This document shows positions 36,483 to 44,297 of a DNA stretch of 64,000 nt, one piece after another. Every line of letters begins with the position of its first letter. The stretch's first letter is position 1. The DNA lies in the NCBI GenBank assembly GCA_947501215.1, contig CANMUS010000001.1, positions 248,001-312,000 on the forward strand, read 5' to 3'. Under the pieces are notes generated by a model that saw nothing but the letters and a program-made list of their open reading frames with translations, was not told where the DNA came from and searched no databases. The position numbers and the translations under genes were made by a program. The DNA is from an uncultured Erythrobacter sp. (GTDB lineage Bacteria > Pseudomonadota > Alphaproteobacteria > Sphingomonadales > Sphingomonadaceae).

Positions 36483-36553
36483 CCGCTCACCCTGAGCCTG
36501 TCGAAGGGTCTGGAGCCGTGGTGGCTATCCTTCGACAAGCTCAGGATGAGCGG
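36483..36553. repeat. Sphingomonad-type inverted repeat (REP-like), 25-bp arms
   Basis: The arm at 36483-36507 (ccgctcaccctgagcctg and on to 36507) is the reverse complement of the arm at 36529-36553 with two mismatches. A 21-base loop separates them. Sequences of this type, with cctgagcytgtcgaagg cores, recur in sphingomonad genomes between genes. The repeat sits in the 175-base gap upstream of ilvD and holds no gene. It could also act as a terminator or mRNA stabiliser for the gene ending at 36626. Confidence 0.8.
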
Positions 36554-36625
36554 AGCTACAGAATTAGGTCAATTCAGGCGAGGTGCGAAACAGCTTTTGC
36601 TTGGCCCCGCGCAAACTCCGCCCCT

Positions 36626-37351
36626 TCAGACCTCGAGCGCGACGCGCCCCAGCACATCGGCCAGCATCACCGCCCAGCGCGCCTGACCGGCAGGCGTGTC
36701 GATCTGATCCTGCCGGATCTCGACCGTGCAATAGGGGATGCCGTTCGCCTCGGCATGGCGGTCCATGGTGGCGTTGAGCTGCTTGCCAGAATAGGGCTCG
36801 TTGTCGCCCACGGTCAGCCCCTGCTCGCCGAACAGGCGGATCGCATGGCGCGCCGCCGTATCGTCCTGGTTGTAGAGCAGAGCGACCTCCCACGGTCGCT
36901 CCTCGTCACTGCTTGCAAGACTGGGCGTGAAGCTGTGCAGCGCGATGATCATCTTCGGCCTGGCATCCGCAATGAAGCTCGCCAGCGCGGTGTGGTAAGG
37001 CCGGTGATAGAGGTCGAGGCGCTTCTCGACGTCGGCGCCGATATTGCCGGGGATGAGGTGCCCGTCGCTTTCGGTCGGCACGACGGCAGGCTCGTCTTCC
37101 TTGCGGTGGAAGTCGCAGACGAGGCGGCTGACGGTGGCGATATGGGCGGGGATATTGTGGCGGCGCGCGAGGCGGTCGGCGATGCCGCCCACGCCGATAT
37201 CGACGGCGATGTGATCGTTCAGCAGCTTGCGATCAATCCCGAGATCGATGTCCGCCGGCACGAAATTGGAGGCGTGATCCGCCACGCAGATCAATCCGCC
37301 GGGGCGGATCGTGTCCATACCAACCTGGCGGTACGGAAGGCCGTCGATCAT
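36626..37351 (-). CDS. N-formylglutamate amidohydrolase family protein
   Basis: Predicted zinc amidohydrolase of 241 residues (FGase/HutG family). Motifs are GLICVADHASNFVPADIDLG, then IATVSRLVCDFHR with the Arg and His region, and ALHSFTPSL. The ending YCTVEIRQDQI carries the conserved Glu. The ATG at 37351 overlaps the ispE stop in an ATGA arrangement; the longer frame lies inside ispE and is rejected. No hut genes are near, so it may act on N-formyl compounds other than histidine-pathway formylglutamate. Confidence 0.85.
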   Translation of the reverse strand: MIDGLPYRQVGMDTIRPGGLICVADHASNFVPADIDLGIDRKLLNDHIAVDIGVGGIADRLARRHNIPAHIATVSRLVCDFHRKEDEPAVVPTESDGHLIPGNIGADVEKRLDLYHRPYHTALASFIADARPKMIIALHSFTPSLASSDEERPWEVALLYNQDDTAARHAIRLFGEQGLTVGDNEPYSGKQLNATMDRHAEANGIPYCTVEIRQDQIDTPAGQARWAVMLADVLGRVALEV

Positions 37352-38154
37352 CTGAGGTTCCCTTGCATCTGCCACCAGCGGGGATGGTCGGCGGCAATGC
37401 GTGCCGCGGCCTCGTCCCGCGCTGTTTCGTTCTCGAACAGCGCGAAACACGTCGCGCCCGAACCTGACATACGGGCGAGAAACGGCGAAGTTCCGCGTAT
37501 TGCGGCGAGCACGTCGGCGATTTCGGGGCACAGTTCGATGGCCGGCGCTTCGAGGTCGTTGCGGCCTTGTAATGCGATGGCCCGCGCGTCGCCCTGAGGC
37601 ATCGGCCCGCGGTCCACGCCATCCCATGCCTTGAACACCGGCCCCGTCGAAAGCGGCAGGCGCGGATTGACGAGCATCACAGGGGTTCCGGCAAGACTGT
37701 CGTCCGCCGGTTCGAGCTCGGTCCCCGTCCCGCGCCCGATGCAGGTGCGACTCTCGACGCAGGCCGGGACGTCTGCGCCGAGCGCGGCGGCGCGTTCCCG
37801 CCAGTCGTCCGGCAGGCCGAACCGCTCGCGAACGATGCGGAACACGGCCCCGGCATCGGCCGAACCCCCGCCCAGCCCCGCCGCGACCGGCAGATTCTTC
37901 TCGAGCGTGATCGTAAGTCCGTCCGCCCTCGGCAGCTTGCCCAGCGCCATGGCGACGAGATTGTCGAACGGATCGTCCAGCCCGCCTGCGAACTCGCCGA
38001 AAACCTTCACGCTGTCCTGCTCCGCGCTACTGGCGCTCAGCCGATCCCCCGCATCGACGAAGGCGAACAGCGTTTCGAGTTCGTGATACCCGTTCCCCCG
38101 CCGCCTGCGGACATGCAGCGCTAGGTTGATCTTGGCGTATCCGGTTTCGCGCAT
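37348..38154 (-). CDS. ispE: 4-(cytidine 5'-diphospho)-2-C-methyl-D-erythritol kinase
   Basis: GHMP kinase of the MEP isoprenoid pathway, 268 residues. The N-terminal AYAKINL-type motif reads GYAKINLALHV. The glycine-rich ATP loop is PVAAGLGGGSADAGAV. ARMSGSGATCFALF is the GHMP C-terminal motif. The start ATG at 38154 is chosen because homologues begin with RETGYAKINLAL; the frame runs further upstream into a membrane-protein gene. It is preceded by the small membrane-protein gene and overlaps the next gene. Confidence 0.95.
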   Translation of the reverse strand: MRETGYAKINLALHVRRRRGNGYHELETLFAFVDAGDRLSASSAEQDSVKVFGEFAGGLDDPFDNLVAMALGKLPRADGLTITLEKNLPVAAGLGGGSADAGAVFRIVRERFGLPDDWRERAAALGADVPACVESRTCIGRGTGTELEPADDSLAGTPVMLVNPRLPLSTGPVFKAWDGVDRGPMPQGDARAIALQGRNDLEAPAIELCPEIADVLAAIRGTSPFLARMSGSGATCFALFENETARDEAAARIAADHPRWWQMQGNLR

Positions 38155-38156
38155 AC

Positions 38157-38372
38157 CTATGTGAATAGCTGTGCGGCGAAATAGAGGCCGAGTATCACGA
38201 TCGCGCCATAAGTGGTGAGACCAAACCAATAGAGGCGGGGTGTCTTCTCGCGCGTTATTGGACCGATCGGCCACGGTGTTACGCTCTCGCCACTCCGCAG
38301 ACTCCATCGCATCATGAATAGTCCCCCGATTGCGACGAAAACCATCACTATGCCAAGCGCAAGCTCGCTCAT
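38157..38372 (-). CDS. Small membrane protein of unknown function
   Basis: A 71-residue protein with two hydrophobic segments: ALGIVMVFVAIGGLFMM at about 5-21 and TTYGAIVILGLYFAAQL at about 53-69. A short loop with WPIGPITREKTPRLYW lies between them. GGAGGG stands just upstream of the ATG at 38372. Its stop lies two bases before the ispE start, so both are likely one transcript. I recognise no family. Confidence 0.7.
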   Translation of the reverse strand: MSELALGIVMVFVAIGGLFMMRWSLRSGESVTPWPIGPITREKTPRLYWFGLTTYGAIVILGLYFAAQLFT

Positions 38373-38406
38373 CGGCCCTCCAGGCTACCGATCAGATAAA
38401 TCCAGA

Positions 38407-40053
38407 TCACATATTCGGATAGTTCGGCCCGCCGCCGCCTTCGGGCGTGGTCCATTCGATGTTCTGGTTCGGGTCCTTGATATCGCAGGTCTTGCAGTGG
38501 ACGCAGTTCTGCGAGTTGATCTGGAACTTCGGCTCCTTGCCGTCCTCGACAATCCACTCGTAGACCCCGGCAGGGCAGTAACGATTGGAAGGCCCGTCGA
38601 AGACCTCGAACTCGCTTTCCCGCTGCAATTCGCGGTCGAGGACCTTGAGGTGGACCGGCTGGTCCTCCGCATGGTTGGTGTAGCTGAAGCTCACATTGGT
38701 CAGCTTGTCGAAGCTCAGCACGCCGTCGGGCTTGGGATAGGCGATGGGTTTGTGCAGGTCCGCGCGCTCGAGCATCTCGTGATCACGGTGGTGCTTCATG
38801 CTGATCGGCAGGCCGATCTTCAGAGTGCGCATCCACATGTCGATCCCGGCCAGCACGGTGCCGATGTCCTCGCCCCATTTGGCGACGGCGGGCTGCGCGT
38901 TCTGGACCAGCTTGAGTTCCTTGGCGATCCAGCTGTCGCGCAGGTTCGCGTCGTACTCCATCAGCTCGGTGTGCTCATGGCCCTCGGCAATCGCCGCGGC
39001 GACGCTTTCTGCCGCCAGCATCCCGCTCTTCATCGCGGTGTGGCTGCCCTTGATGCGCGGCACGTTGACGAAGCCCGCCGCGCAACCGATCAGCGCGCCG
39101 CCCGGGAAGGCAAGCTTGGGCACGGACTGCCAGCCGCCTTCGTTGATCACACGCGCGCCATAGGCCACCCGCTTGCCGCCTTCGAGGATCGCGGCGACAT
39201 CGGGGTGATGCTTCCAGCGCTGGAATTCCTGGTAGGGCGAAACGTAGGGGTTCTTATAGTCGAGCGCGGTAACGAAGCCGATCGCAACCTGCCCGGCCGC
39301 CTGGTGGTAGATGAAGCCGCCGCCCCAGGTGCCGGTTTCGCTGAGCGGCCAGCCCTGCGTGTGGATCACGCGGCCCGGCTCGTGCTTGGCGGGATCGATG
39401 TCCCACAATTCCTTGATGCCGAGGCCGTAGACCTGCGGCTGGCAATCCGCCTCCAGGTCGAACTTCGCCTTCATCTTCTTCGTGAGGTTGCCGCGCGCGC
39501 CTTCGGCGAAGAGCGTGTATTTCGCGTGGATTTCCATGCCGGGCTGGTAATCGCCCTTCTGACTGCCGTCTTCGGCAATGCCCATGTCTTGCGTGACCAC
39601 GCCGGACACCGCGCCATTATCGTCGAACAGCACTTCGGCGGCGGGAAAACCGGGGAAGACCATCACGCCCAGCCCTTCGGCCTGTTCGCCCAGCCAGCGG
39701 GTGAGATTGCCGAGCGAGCCGGTGTAATTGCCGTCGTTCCGCATGAAGGGCGGCAGCAGGACTTCCGCCATTTCGGACATGCCCGTGCCGGACAGGACCC
39801 AGTGATGGTTTTCCGTCACCGGCGTTTCCGCCATCGGGCAATCCATGTCGCGCCAGTCGGGGAAGAGCTCGTTCAGTGCCTTGGGATCGACCACTGCGCC
39901 CGACAGGATATGCGCACCGACTTCGCTGCCCTTTTCGAGCACGACGACTTCCAGATCCTCGTTGATCTGCTTCAGCCGGATCGCTGCCGCCATCCCGGCG
40001 ACCCCGCCGCCGATGATGACGACGTCGCAGGGCATGGATTCGCGTTCGCTCAT
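38407..40053 (-). CDS. Electron-transfer flavoprotein-ubiquinone oxidoreductase
   Basis: Inner-membrane-bound flavoprotein that passes electrons from ETF to ubiquinone during fatty-acid and amino-acid oxidation. The 548 residues match the family. The FAD dinucleotide motif is VVIIGGGVAGMAAAIRL. AGFVNVPRIKGSHTAMKSG is typical of the family. The C-terminal ferredoxin-like part has CPAGVYEW and NCVHCKTCDIKDPNQN, the 4Fe-4S site. It diverges from the glycosylase-like gene across 80 bases. It precedes the small membrane gene on the minus strand. Confidence 0.96.
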   Translation of the reverse strand: MSERESMPCDVVIIGGGVAGMAAAIRLKQINEDLEVVVLEKGSEVGAHILSGAVVDPKALNELFPDWRDMDCPMAETPVTENHHWVLSGTGMSEMAEVLLPPFMRNDGNYTGSLGNLTRWLGEQAEGLGVMVFPGFPAAEVLFDDNGAVSGVVTQDMGIAEDGSQKGDYQPGMEIHAKYTLFAEGARGNLTKKMKAKFDLEADCQPQVYGLGIKELWDIDPAKHEPGRVIHTQGWPLSETGTWGGGFIYHQAAGQVAIGFVTALDYKNPYVSPYQEFQRWKHHPDVAAILEGGKRVAYGARVINEGGWQSVPKLAFPGGALIGCAAGFVNVPRIKGSHTAMKSGMLAAESVAAAIAEGHEHTELMEYDANLRDSWIAKELKLVQNAQPAVAKWGEDIGTVLAGIDMWMRTLKIGLPISMKHHRDHEMLERADLHKPIAYPKPDGVLSFDKLTNVSFSYTNHAEDQPVHLKVLDRELQRESEFEVFDGPSNRYCPAGVYEWIVEDGKEPKFQINSQNCVHCKTCDIKDPNQNIEWTTPEGGGGPNYPNM

Positions 40054-40133
40054 GTCTCTCTCTTTTCGTCGCTAAATGTGTTGCCGATGCCTTGATTGCT
40101 GGGGCGTTAGAGGTCAAGACCTGCGCCGACACG

Positions 40134-40919
40134 ATGATGCAGTACGACACCCCCGAAACCCGCGATTTCGACGGAGCCGAGGCACTGGAAGGGGCGATCG
40201 CGTGGTGGCGCGAGGCGGGGGTCGATTTCGACTATTCCGAAACACCGACGCAATGGTTGGCGGAGCCGGAGAGCGACGATGCCGTAGCGGCTCCGAAACC
40301 CGCTGCCCCGCCGCCTCCGCCGCCCGCGACACCGCTCTCGCGCGCCCTTCAACAGGATGCAGGCCCGCCGATTGGTGGCGCGCGCGAGAACTGGCCCGAC
40401 AGTCTCGAAAAATTTCGCGAATGGTGGATGACCGAGCCGACGCTGGCCGAAGGATCGCTCGAGCGCCGGGTGCCGCCGCGCGGGGTTGCGGGGGCGAAAC
40501 TTTGCATCCTCGTCCCGCAACCCGACCCGGATGACGCCGAGGGCCTGCTGACCGGCGGCGCGGGTAAGCTGCTTACCGCCATGCTGCAAGCGATGGGCGT
40601 GGGCGCGCATCAGGTTTACGTGGCGAGCACCCTGCCCGCTCCCATGGCCATGCCGGAATGGAACTCGCTCGCCGCGCGCGGCCTGGGTGACGTGACGCGC
40701 CACCATCTGGCGCTCGCCGCGCCCGAACGCGTGCTTGCGATCGGCCGGGCGCAGCTGACGCTCTTCGACATCGCGCCCGAGAAGGTGCGCGACCCGCTGG
40801 TGCTGGAGTGCGGCGACAAGACCCTGCCCCTCCTCGCCGCTCCCGATTTTTCGCAGATTGCCCGAAGCGCCGCGCGGCGCGCGAATTTGTGGCATCGCTG
40901 GCTGGAATGGACTGCATGA
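40134..40919 (+). CDS. Uracil-DNA-glycosylase-like protein, probably degenerate
   Basis: A 261-residue protein with a proline-rich linker (about residues 60-80) and a C-terminal domain resembling family 4/5 uracil-DNA glycosylases. LVPQPDPDDAEGLLTGGAGK aligns with the family's GEAPG...GRPFVGRAG motif but lacks its key residues. LAIGRAQLTLF matches the VLALGxxA strand. The second motif, normally HPAxLLR, reads APDFSQIAR. No cysteines suited to the 4Fe-4S cluster of family 4 enzymes are seen. The call rests on the pattern of glycines and on strand order. It is coupled to the transglycosylase gene by ATGA. Start: ATG 40134, with ATG 40137 as the alternative. Confidence 0.65.
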   Translation: MMQYDTPETRDFDGAEALEGAIAWWREAGVDFDYSETPTQWLAEPESDDAVAAPKPAAPPPPPPATPLSRALQQDAGPPIGGARENWPDSLEKFREWWMTEPTLAEGSLERRVPPRGVAGAKLCILVPQPDPDDAEGLLTGGAGKLLTAMLQAMGVGAHQVYVASTLPAPMAMPEWNSLAARGLGDVTRHHLALAAPERVLAIGRAQLTLFDIAPEKVRDPLVLECGDKTLPLLAAPDFSQIARSAARRANLWHRWLEWTA

Positions 40920-42634
40920 CGATACGACCGACACTCGCCCTCGCCTTGGTGGCAGGTGCGATCTACGCAACCCCTGCCGCCGCGCAACAGAGCAGCGTCG
41001 ACTACTTTACCCGCTCGCATGCCGAGGCCTTGCCGCGCCTTCTGTCGAGCGAGGATCGCGGCTATTACGGCTCGCTCTACGAAGCCATCAATGCGCGCAA
41101 CTGGGACCGGGTCGAAGTCCTGCTGGCGCAGCGCGAGAGCGGGCCGCTGCACGGGGCAGCGCTGGCGCATTACTATCTCCATCCCGAAAGCCCGCGGATC
41201 CCTCTGGAACGGGTCGAAGCGTGGTTGGCCCAATACCGCGACCTGCCGGATGCCGAGAATATCGTGCGGCTCGGCCAGACGCGCGGGTTGCAAGGGGATT
41301 ACAATTTGCGGCGCGAACGGCGGCTCGTGCGTCAATCCGGCATCACCCGCCGCACCCTGCCGCGCACGGTAAGCGACGGCACCATGCCCCAATCGGTGAG
41401 CGAGGCGATCCTCGGGCACATTCGCAACGACGATCCCGATGGCGCGCGACTGCTGCTCGACGGGGTCGATGCCACGCTATCGTCCGAAGCGCGCGCCGAA
41501 TGGCGGCAGCGGGTCGCCTGGAGCTATTACATCGAGAACCGCGATGGGCAGGCCTCGGCGATTGCGGAGACTGTCCGCAACGGCGGTAGCGGAGCGTGGG
41601 TCGCGGAAGGCGACTGGGTTGCAGGCCTCGCTGCCTGGCGTCTCGGAGATTGCGCGCGCGCTGCAGCCGCTTTCGGACGCAGTGCCGGTGCGGCGCACAA
41701 TCCGGAACTGTCCAGCGCTGCCCACTATTGGGCCAGCCGTGCGCTGGTCCGCTGTCGCCAGCCCGAAGACGCCGCGGAGCAGCTACGCGGAGCGGCGCGC
41801 TTTCCGGACACGCTCTACGGCATGATCGCGCATGAGCGGCTCGGCAAGCCCCTGCCCGATACGCATACCACGCCCGATCTGACGCCGGGTGACTGGCAGC
41901 GCCTTTCGCGGGAGGAAGCGGCGCGCAATGCCGTGATGCTCGCAGAGATCGGCCAGCGCGAGCAAGCAGACGAAGCGCTGCGCTGGCTGGTCCGCACCGG
42001 CGACCCGGACGATTTCGCAGCGCTGGGCAGGCTTGCCCGCGCGCTCGGGCTCACCGGCACGCAGAATTTTATGGCGTACAACGCGCCCCCGCGCACCGGC
42101 TCTCCGCCGAGCCTCAAATATCCGGTCACCTTCCGAGAGCCGATCGGCGGCTGGCGCGTCGATCCCGCCCTCGCCTTCGCACACGCCTTGCAGGAATCTA
42201 ATTTCCGCGAGCGCGTGGTCAGCCCGGCTGGCGCCATCGGCCTGATGCAGATCATGCCGATCACGCAGCGCGAATATGCCGCCTCCATCAACATGAGCAG
42301 CGGCGCGGATCTGAAGGACCCGGCAGTCAATCTCGCCTTCGGTCAGCGCACGCTCGAAGCGCTGGGGTCGGCGCGTTACACGCAAGGCAAGCTGCCCAAG
42401 GTGATGGCAGCCTACAACGCCGGCCCGACACCGGTCGCGCGCTGGGAAAGCGAGGTCCGCGACCAGGACGATCCACTGCTCTACATGGAGTCGCTGCCCT
42501 ATTGGGAGACGCGCAGCTATGTCGCCATCGTGATGCGCAATTACTGGATGTATCTGCGCCAGGCAGCCGCGCCTGCGCCCAGCCGGATCGACTTGGCCGA
42601 GAACGACTGGCCGCAATTCCCCCGCGCCAATTAG
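40916..42634 (+). CDS. Lytic transglycosylase (soluble Slt type)
   Basis: Periplasmic murein transglycosylase of 572 residues. A signal peptide is visible (LALALVAGAIYATPAAAQ). A long helical superhelical region of TPR-like repeats follows (about 30-400). The SLT domain has AHALQESNFRERVVSPAGAI with catalytic Glu427, then LMQIMPITQREYA and AAYNAGPTPVARW. The ATG at 40916 overlaps the glycosylase-like gene by four bases, which ties the two genes together. moaB follows at 10 bases. Confidence 0.93.
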   Translation: MTIRPTLALALVAGAIYATPAAAQQSSVDYFTRSHAEALPRLLSSEDRGYYGSLYEAINARNWDRVEVLLAQRESGPLHGAALAHYYLHPESPRIPLERVEAWLAQYRDLPDAENIVRLGQTRGLQGDYNLRRERRLVRQSGITRRTLPRTVSDGTMPQSVSEAILGHIRNDDPDGARLLLDGVDATLSSEARAEWRQRVAWSYYIENRDGQASAIAETVRNGGSGAWVAEGDWVAGLAAWRLGDCARAAAAFGRSAGAAHNPELSSAAHYWASRALVRCRQPEDAAEQLRGAARFPDTLYGMIAHERLGKPLPDTHTTPDLTPGDWQRLSREEAARNAVMLAEIGQREQADEALRWLVRTGDPDDFAALGRLARALGLTGTQNFMAYNAPPRTGSPPSLKYPVTFREPIGGWRVDPALAFAHALQESNFRERVVSPAGAIGLMQIMPITQREYAASINMSSGADLKDPAVNLAFGQRTLEALGSARYTQGKLPKVMAAYNAGPTPVARWESEVRDQDDPLLYMESLPYWETRSYVAIVMRNYWMYLRQAAAPAPSRIDLAENDWPQFPRAN

Positions 42635-42644
42635 GAGCAGCGTA

Positions 42645-43172
42645 ATGGCGATCGACGAAAGCCGCGAGTTCAAGCCGGTCAGCATTGCACTGCTGACCGT
42701 GTCGGACAGCCGCACGCTGGCCGACGACACTTCGGGCAACATCCTCGCCGAACGGATCGAAGGCGCCGGACACAGCCTCGCCACTCGCGAGATCAGCCGC
42801 GACAGCACCGAGGAAATCGCCGCGCACCTCCACCGCTGGATCGACGACGAGGCGATCGATTGCGTCATTTCCACCGGCGGCACCGGGCTGACTGGTCGCG
42901 ACGTCACGCCCGAAGCGCTGGACCGGGTAAAGAGCAAGGACATCCCCGGTTTCGGCGAGCTGTTCCGTTGGCTCAGCTACAAGACCATCGGCACCAGCAC
43001 GGTGCAAAGCCGGGCCTGCGGCGTGGTGGCGCGCGGAACCTATATCTTCGCCCTGCCAGGCTCGAACGGCGCGGTGAAGGATGGCTGGGACATGATCCTC
43101 GCCGAACAACTCGACAGCCGCAACCGGCCCTGCAACTTCGTCGATCTCATGCCGCGCCTGCGCGAACGGTAG
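42645..43172 (+). CDS. moaB: Molybdenum cofactor biosynthesis protein B
   Basis: MoaB/Mog-family protein of 175 residues, which adenylates molybdopterin before metal insertion. Motifs are LLTVSDSRTLADDTSG, CVISTGGTGLTGRDVTPEAL and IFALPGSNGAVKDGWDMIL. GGAG lies upstream of ATG 42645. No other moa or moe gene is nearby. The stop TAG (43170-43172) is in frame with the following exchanger gene, a point taken up in the findings. Confidence 0.93.
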   Translation: MAIDESREFKPVSIALLTVSDSRTLADDTSGNILAERIEGAGHSLATREISRDSTEEIAAHLHRWIDDEAIDCVISTGGTGLTGRDVTPEALDRVKSKDIPGFGELFRWLSYKTIGTSTVQSRACGVVARGTYIFALPGSNGAVKDGWDMILAEQLDSRNRPCNFVDLMPRLRER

Positions 43173-43223
43173 GAACGCTACCGTTCCTCGCGCGTCGTTC
43201 GGGCACGCACCCGGGGGAGCAAA

Positions 43224-44258
43224 CTGTTCGAGATAGCGGCCTTTTCGACGCAGACGCTCCTGATTCTGTTCGGCGGCGCGGCCGTGCTGATCGCACTCGT
43301 GGGTACGCGCATGGCGGGGTTGGCGGACACTCTGGCCGACCGCACCGGCTTCGGCGAAGCGCTGGTCGGATCGGTGCTGCTTGGCGCAGGCACGAGCATC
43401 GCCGGCATCGTGACATCCGCCAGCACGGCGGCGAGCGGTGCGCCCGATCTGGCCGTATCCAACGCGATGGGCGGGATCGCTGCCCAGACCATGTTTCTGG
43501 CGGTCGCCGATGTCGCCTATCGCAAGGTCAATCTGGAGCATGCAGCGGCCAGCCCGGTAAACCTCGGACAGTCGACGGTGCTAATTATCCTCATAGTGCT
43601 GCCGATCATGGCTTGGGTATCGCCGCCCTTCGCCGTCTTCGGCATCAATCCGCTGACGCCGGTGCTGGTCATGGTCTACCTCGTCGGCCTCCACAACGCG
43701 CACCGGATCAAGCAGCGGCCGATGTGGCTGCCGCGGAAGACCGATGCCACGCGCGACGAAGACGACGATGAGTGCGATGACCGGCGGCCGCTGGCCCTGC
43801 TGTTCGCGATCTTCGGGGGCATGGTCGCCGTGGTCGGATTGTGCGGCTATGTCGTGGGGACTGCCGGGCTGGAACTCTCGGGCAGGCTCGGCATATCGCA
43901 GGGCGTCGTCGGGGCGCTGGGCACCGCCATCGTCACCTCCCTACCTGAACTGGTCACCACCATCGCCGCCGTTCGCAAGGGGGCGTTGCAACTGGCGGTC
44001 GGCGGGATCATCGGCGGCAACATGTTCGACGCACTGTTCATTGCCGCCAGCGACGTCGCCTATCGCGAAGGCAGCATCTACAATGCGATGAGCGAGCGCA
44101 GCGTGTTCTGGATCTCGCTATCGATCCTGATGACGGGCATCCTCCTGCTCGGCCTGCTCCGGCGCGAACGACAGGGACCAGGCGGGATCGGCTGGGAATC
44201 GGTTTTGCTGATCGGCTTGTGGCTCGGCGGCGCGGCCTTGCAGATTTCGCTCGGCTGA
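43224..44258 (+). CDS. Sodium/calcium exchanger family membrane protein, probable CTG start
   Basis: CaCA-superfamily antiporter (YrbG-like) of about 344 residues with ten or so membrane segments in two halves. The second alpha-repeat is intact (AIVTSLPELVTTIAAV). The first reads LGAGTSIAGIVTSAS and lacks the usual Pro-Glu. The first recognisable ATG/GTG/TTG start (GTG 43284) would cut through the first membrane helix TLLILFGGAAVLIALVGT. CTG 43224, four bases after GGGGGAG (43213-43219), gives a complete helix. No canonical start lies between the moaB stop and 43284 in this frame. Ion specificity is unknown. Confidence 0.75.
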   Translation: MFEIAAFSTQTLLILFGGAAVLIALVGTRMAGLADTLADRTGFGEALVGSVLLGAGTSIAGIVTSASTAASGAPDLAVSNAMGGIAAQTMFLAVADVAYRKVNLEHAAASPVNLGQSTVLIILIVLPIMAWVSPPFAVFGINPLTPVLVMVYLVGLHNAHRIKQRPMWLPRKTDATRDEDDDECDDRRPLALLFAIFGGMVAVVGLCGYVVGTAGLELSGRLGISQGVVGALGTAIVTSLPELVTTIAAVRKGALQLAVGGIIGGNMFDALFIAASDVAYREGSIYNAMSERSVFWISLSILMTGILLLGLLRRERQGPGGIGWESVLLIGLWLGGAALQISLG

Positions 44259-44277
44259 CGACTCGACAGACTCGCTT

Positions 44278-44292
44278 GTTCCACTTATGTTC
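44278..44292 (+). promoter_or_regulatory. Probable LexA box (GTTC-N7-GTTC) of the radical SAM gene
   Basis: GTTC (44278-44281), seven bases, then GTTC (44289-44292): the direct-repeat LexA operator of alphaproteobacteria. It ends five bases before the ATG at 44298, so bound LexA would block the promoter/start region. A consensus match in a short gap, with a DNA-repair-like gene downstream, makes chance less likely. Confidence 0.7.
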
Positions 44293-44297
44293 TATTC

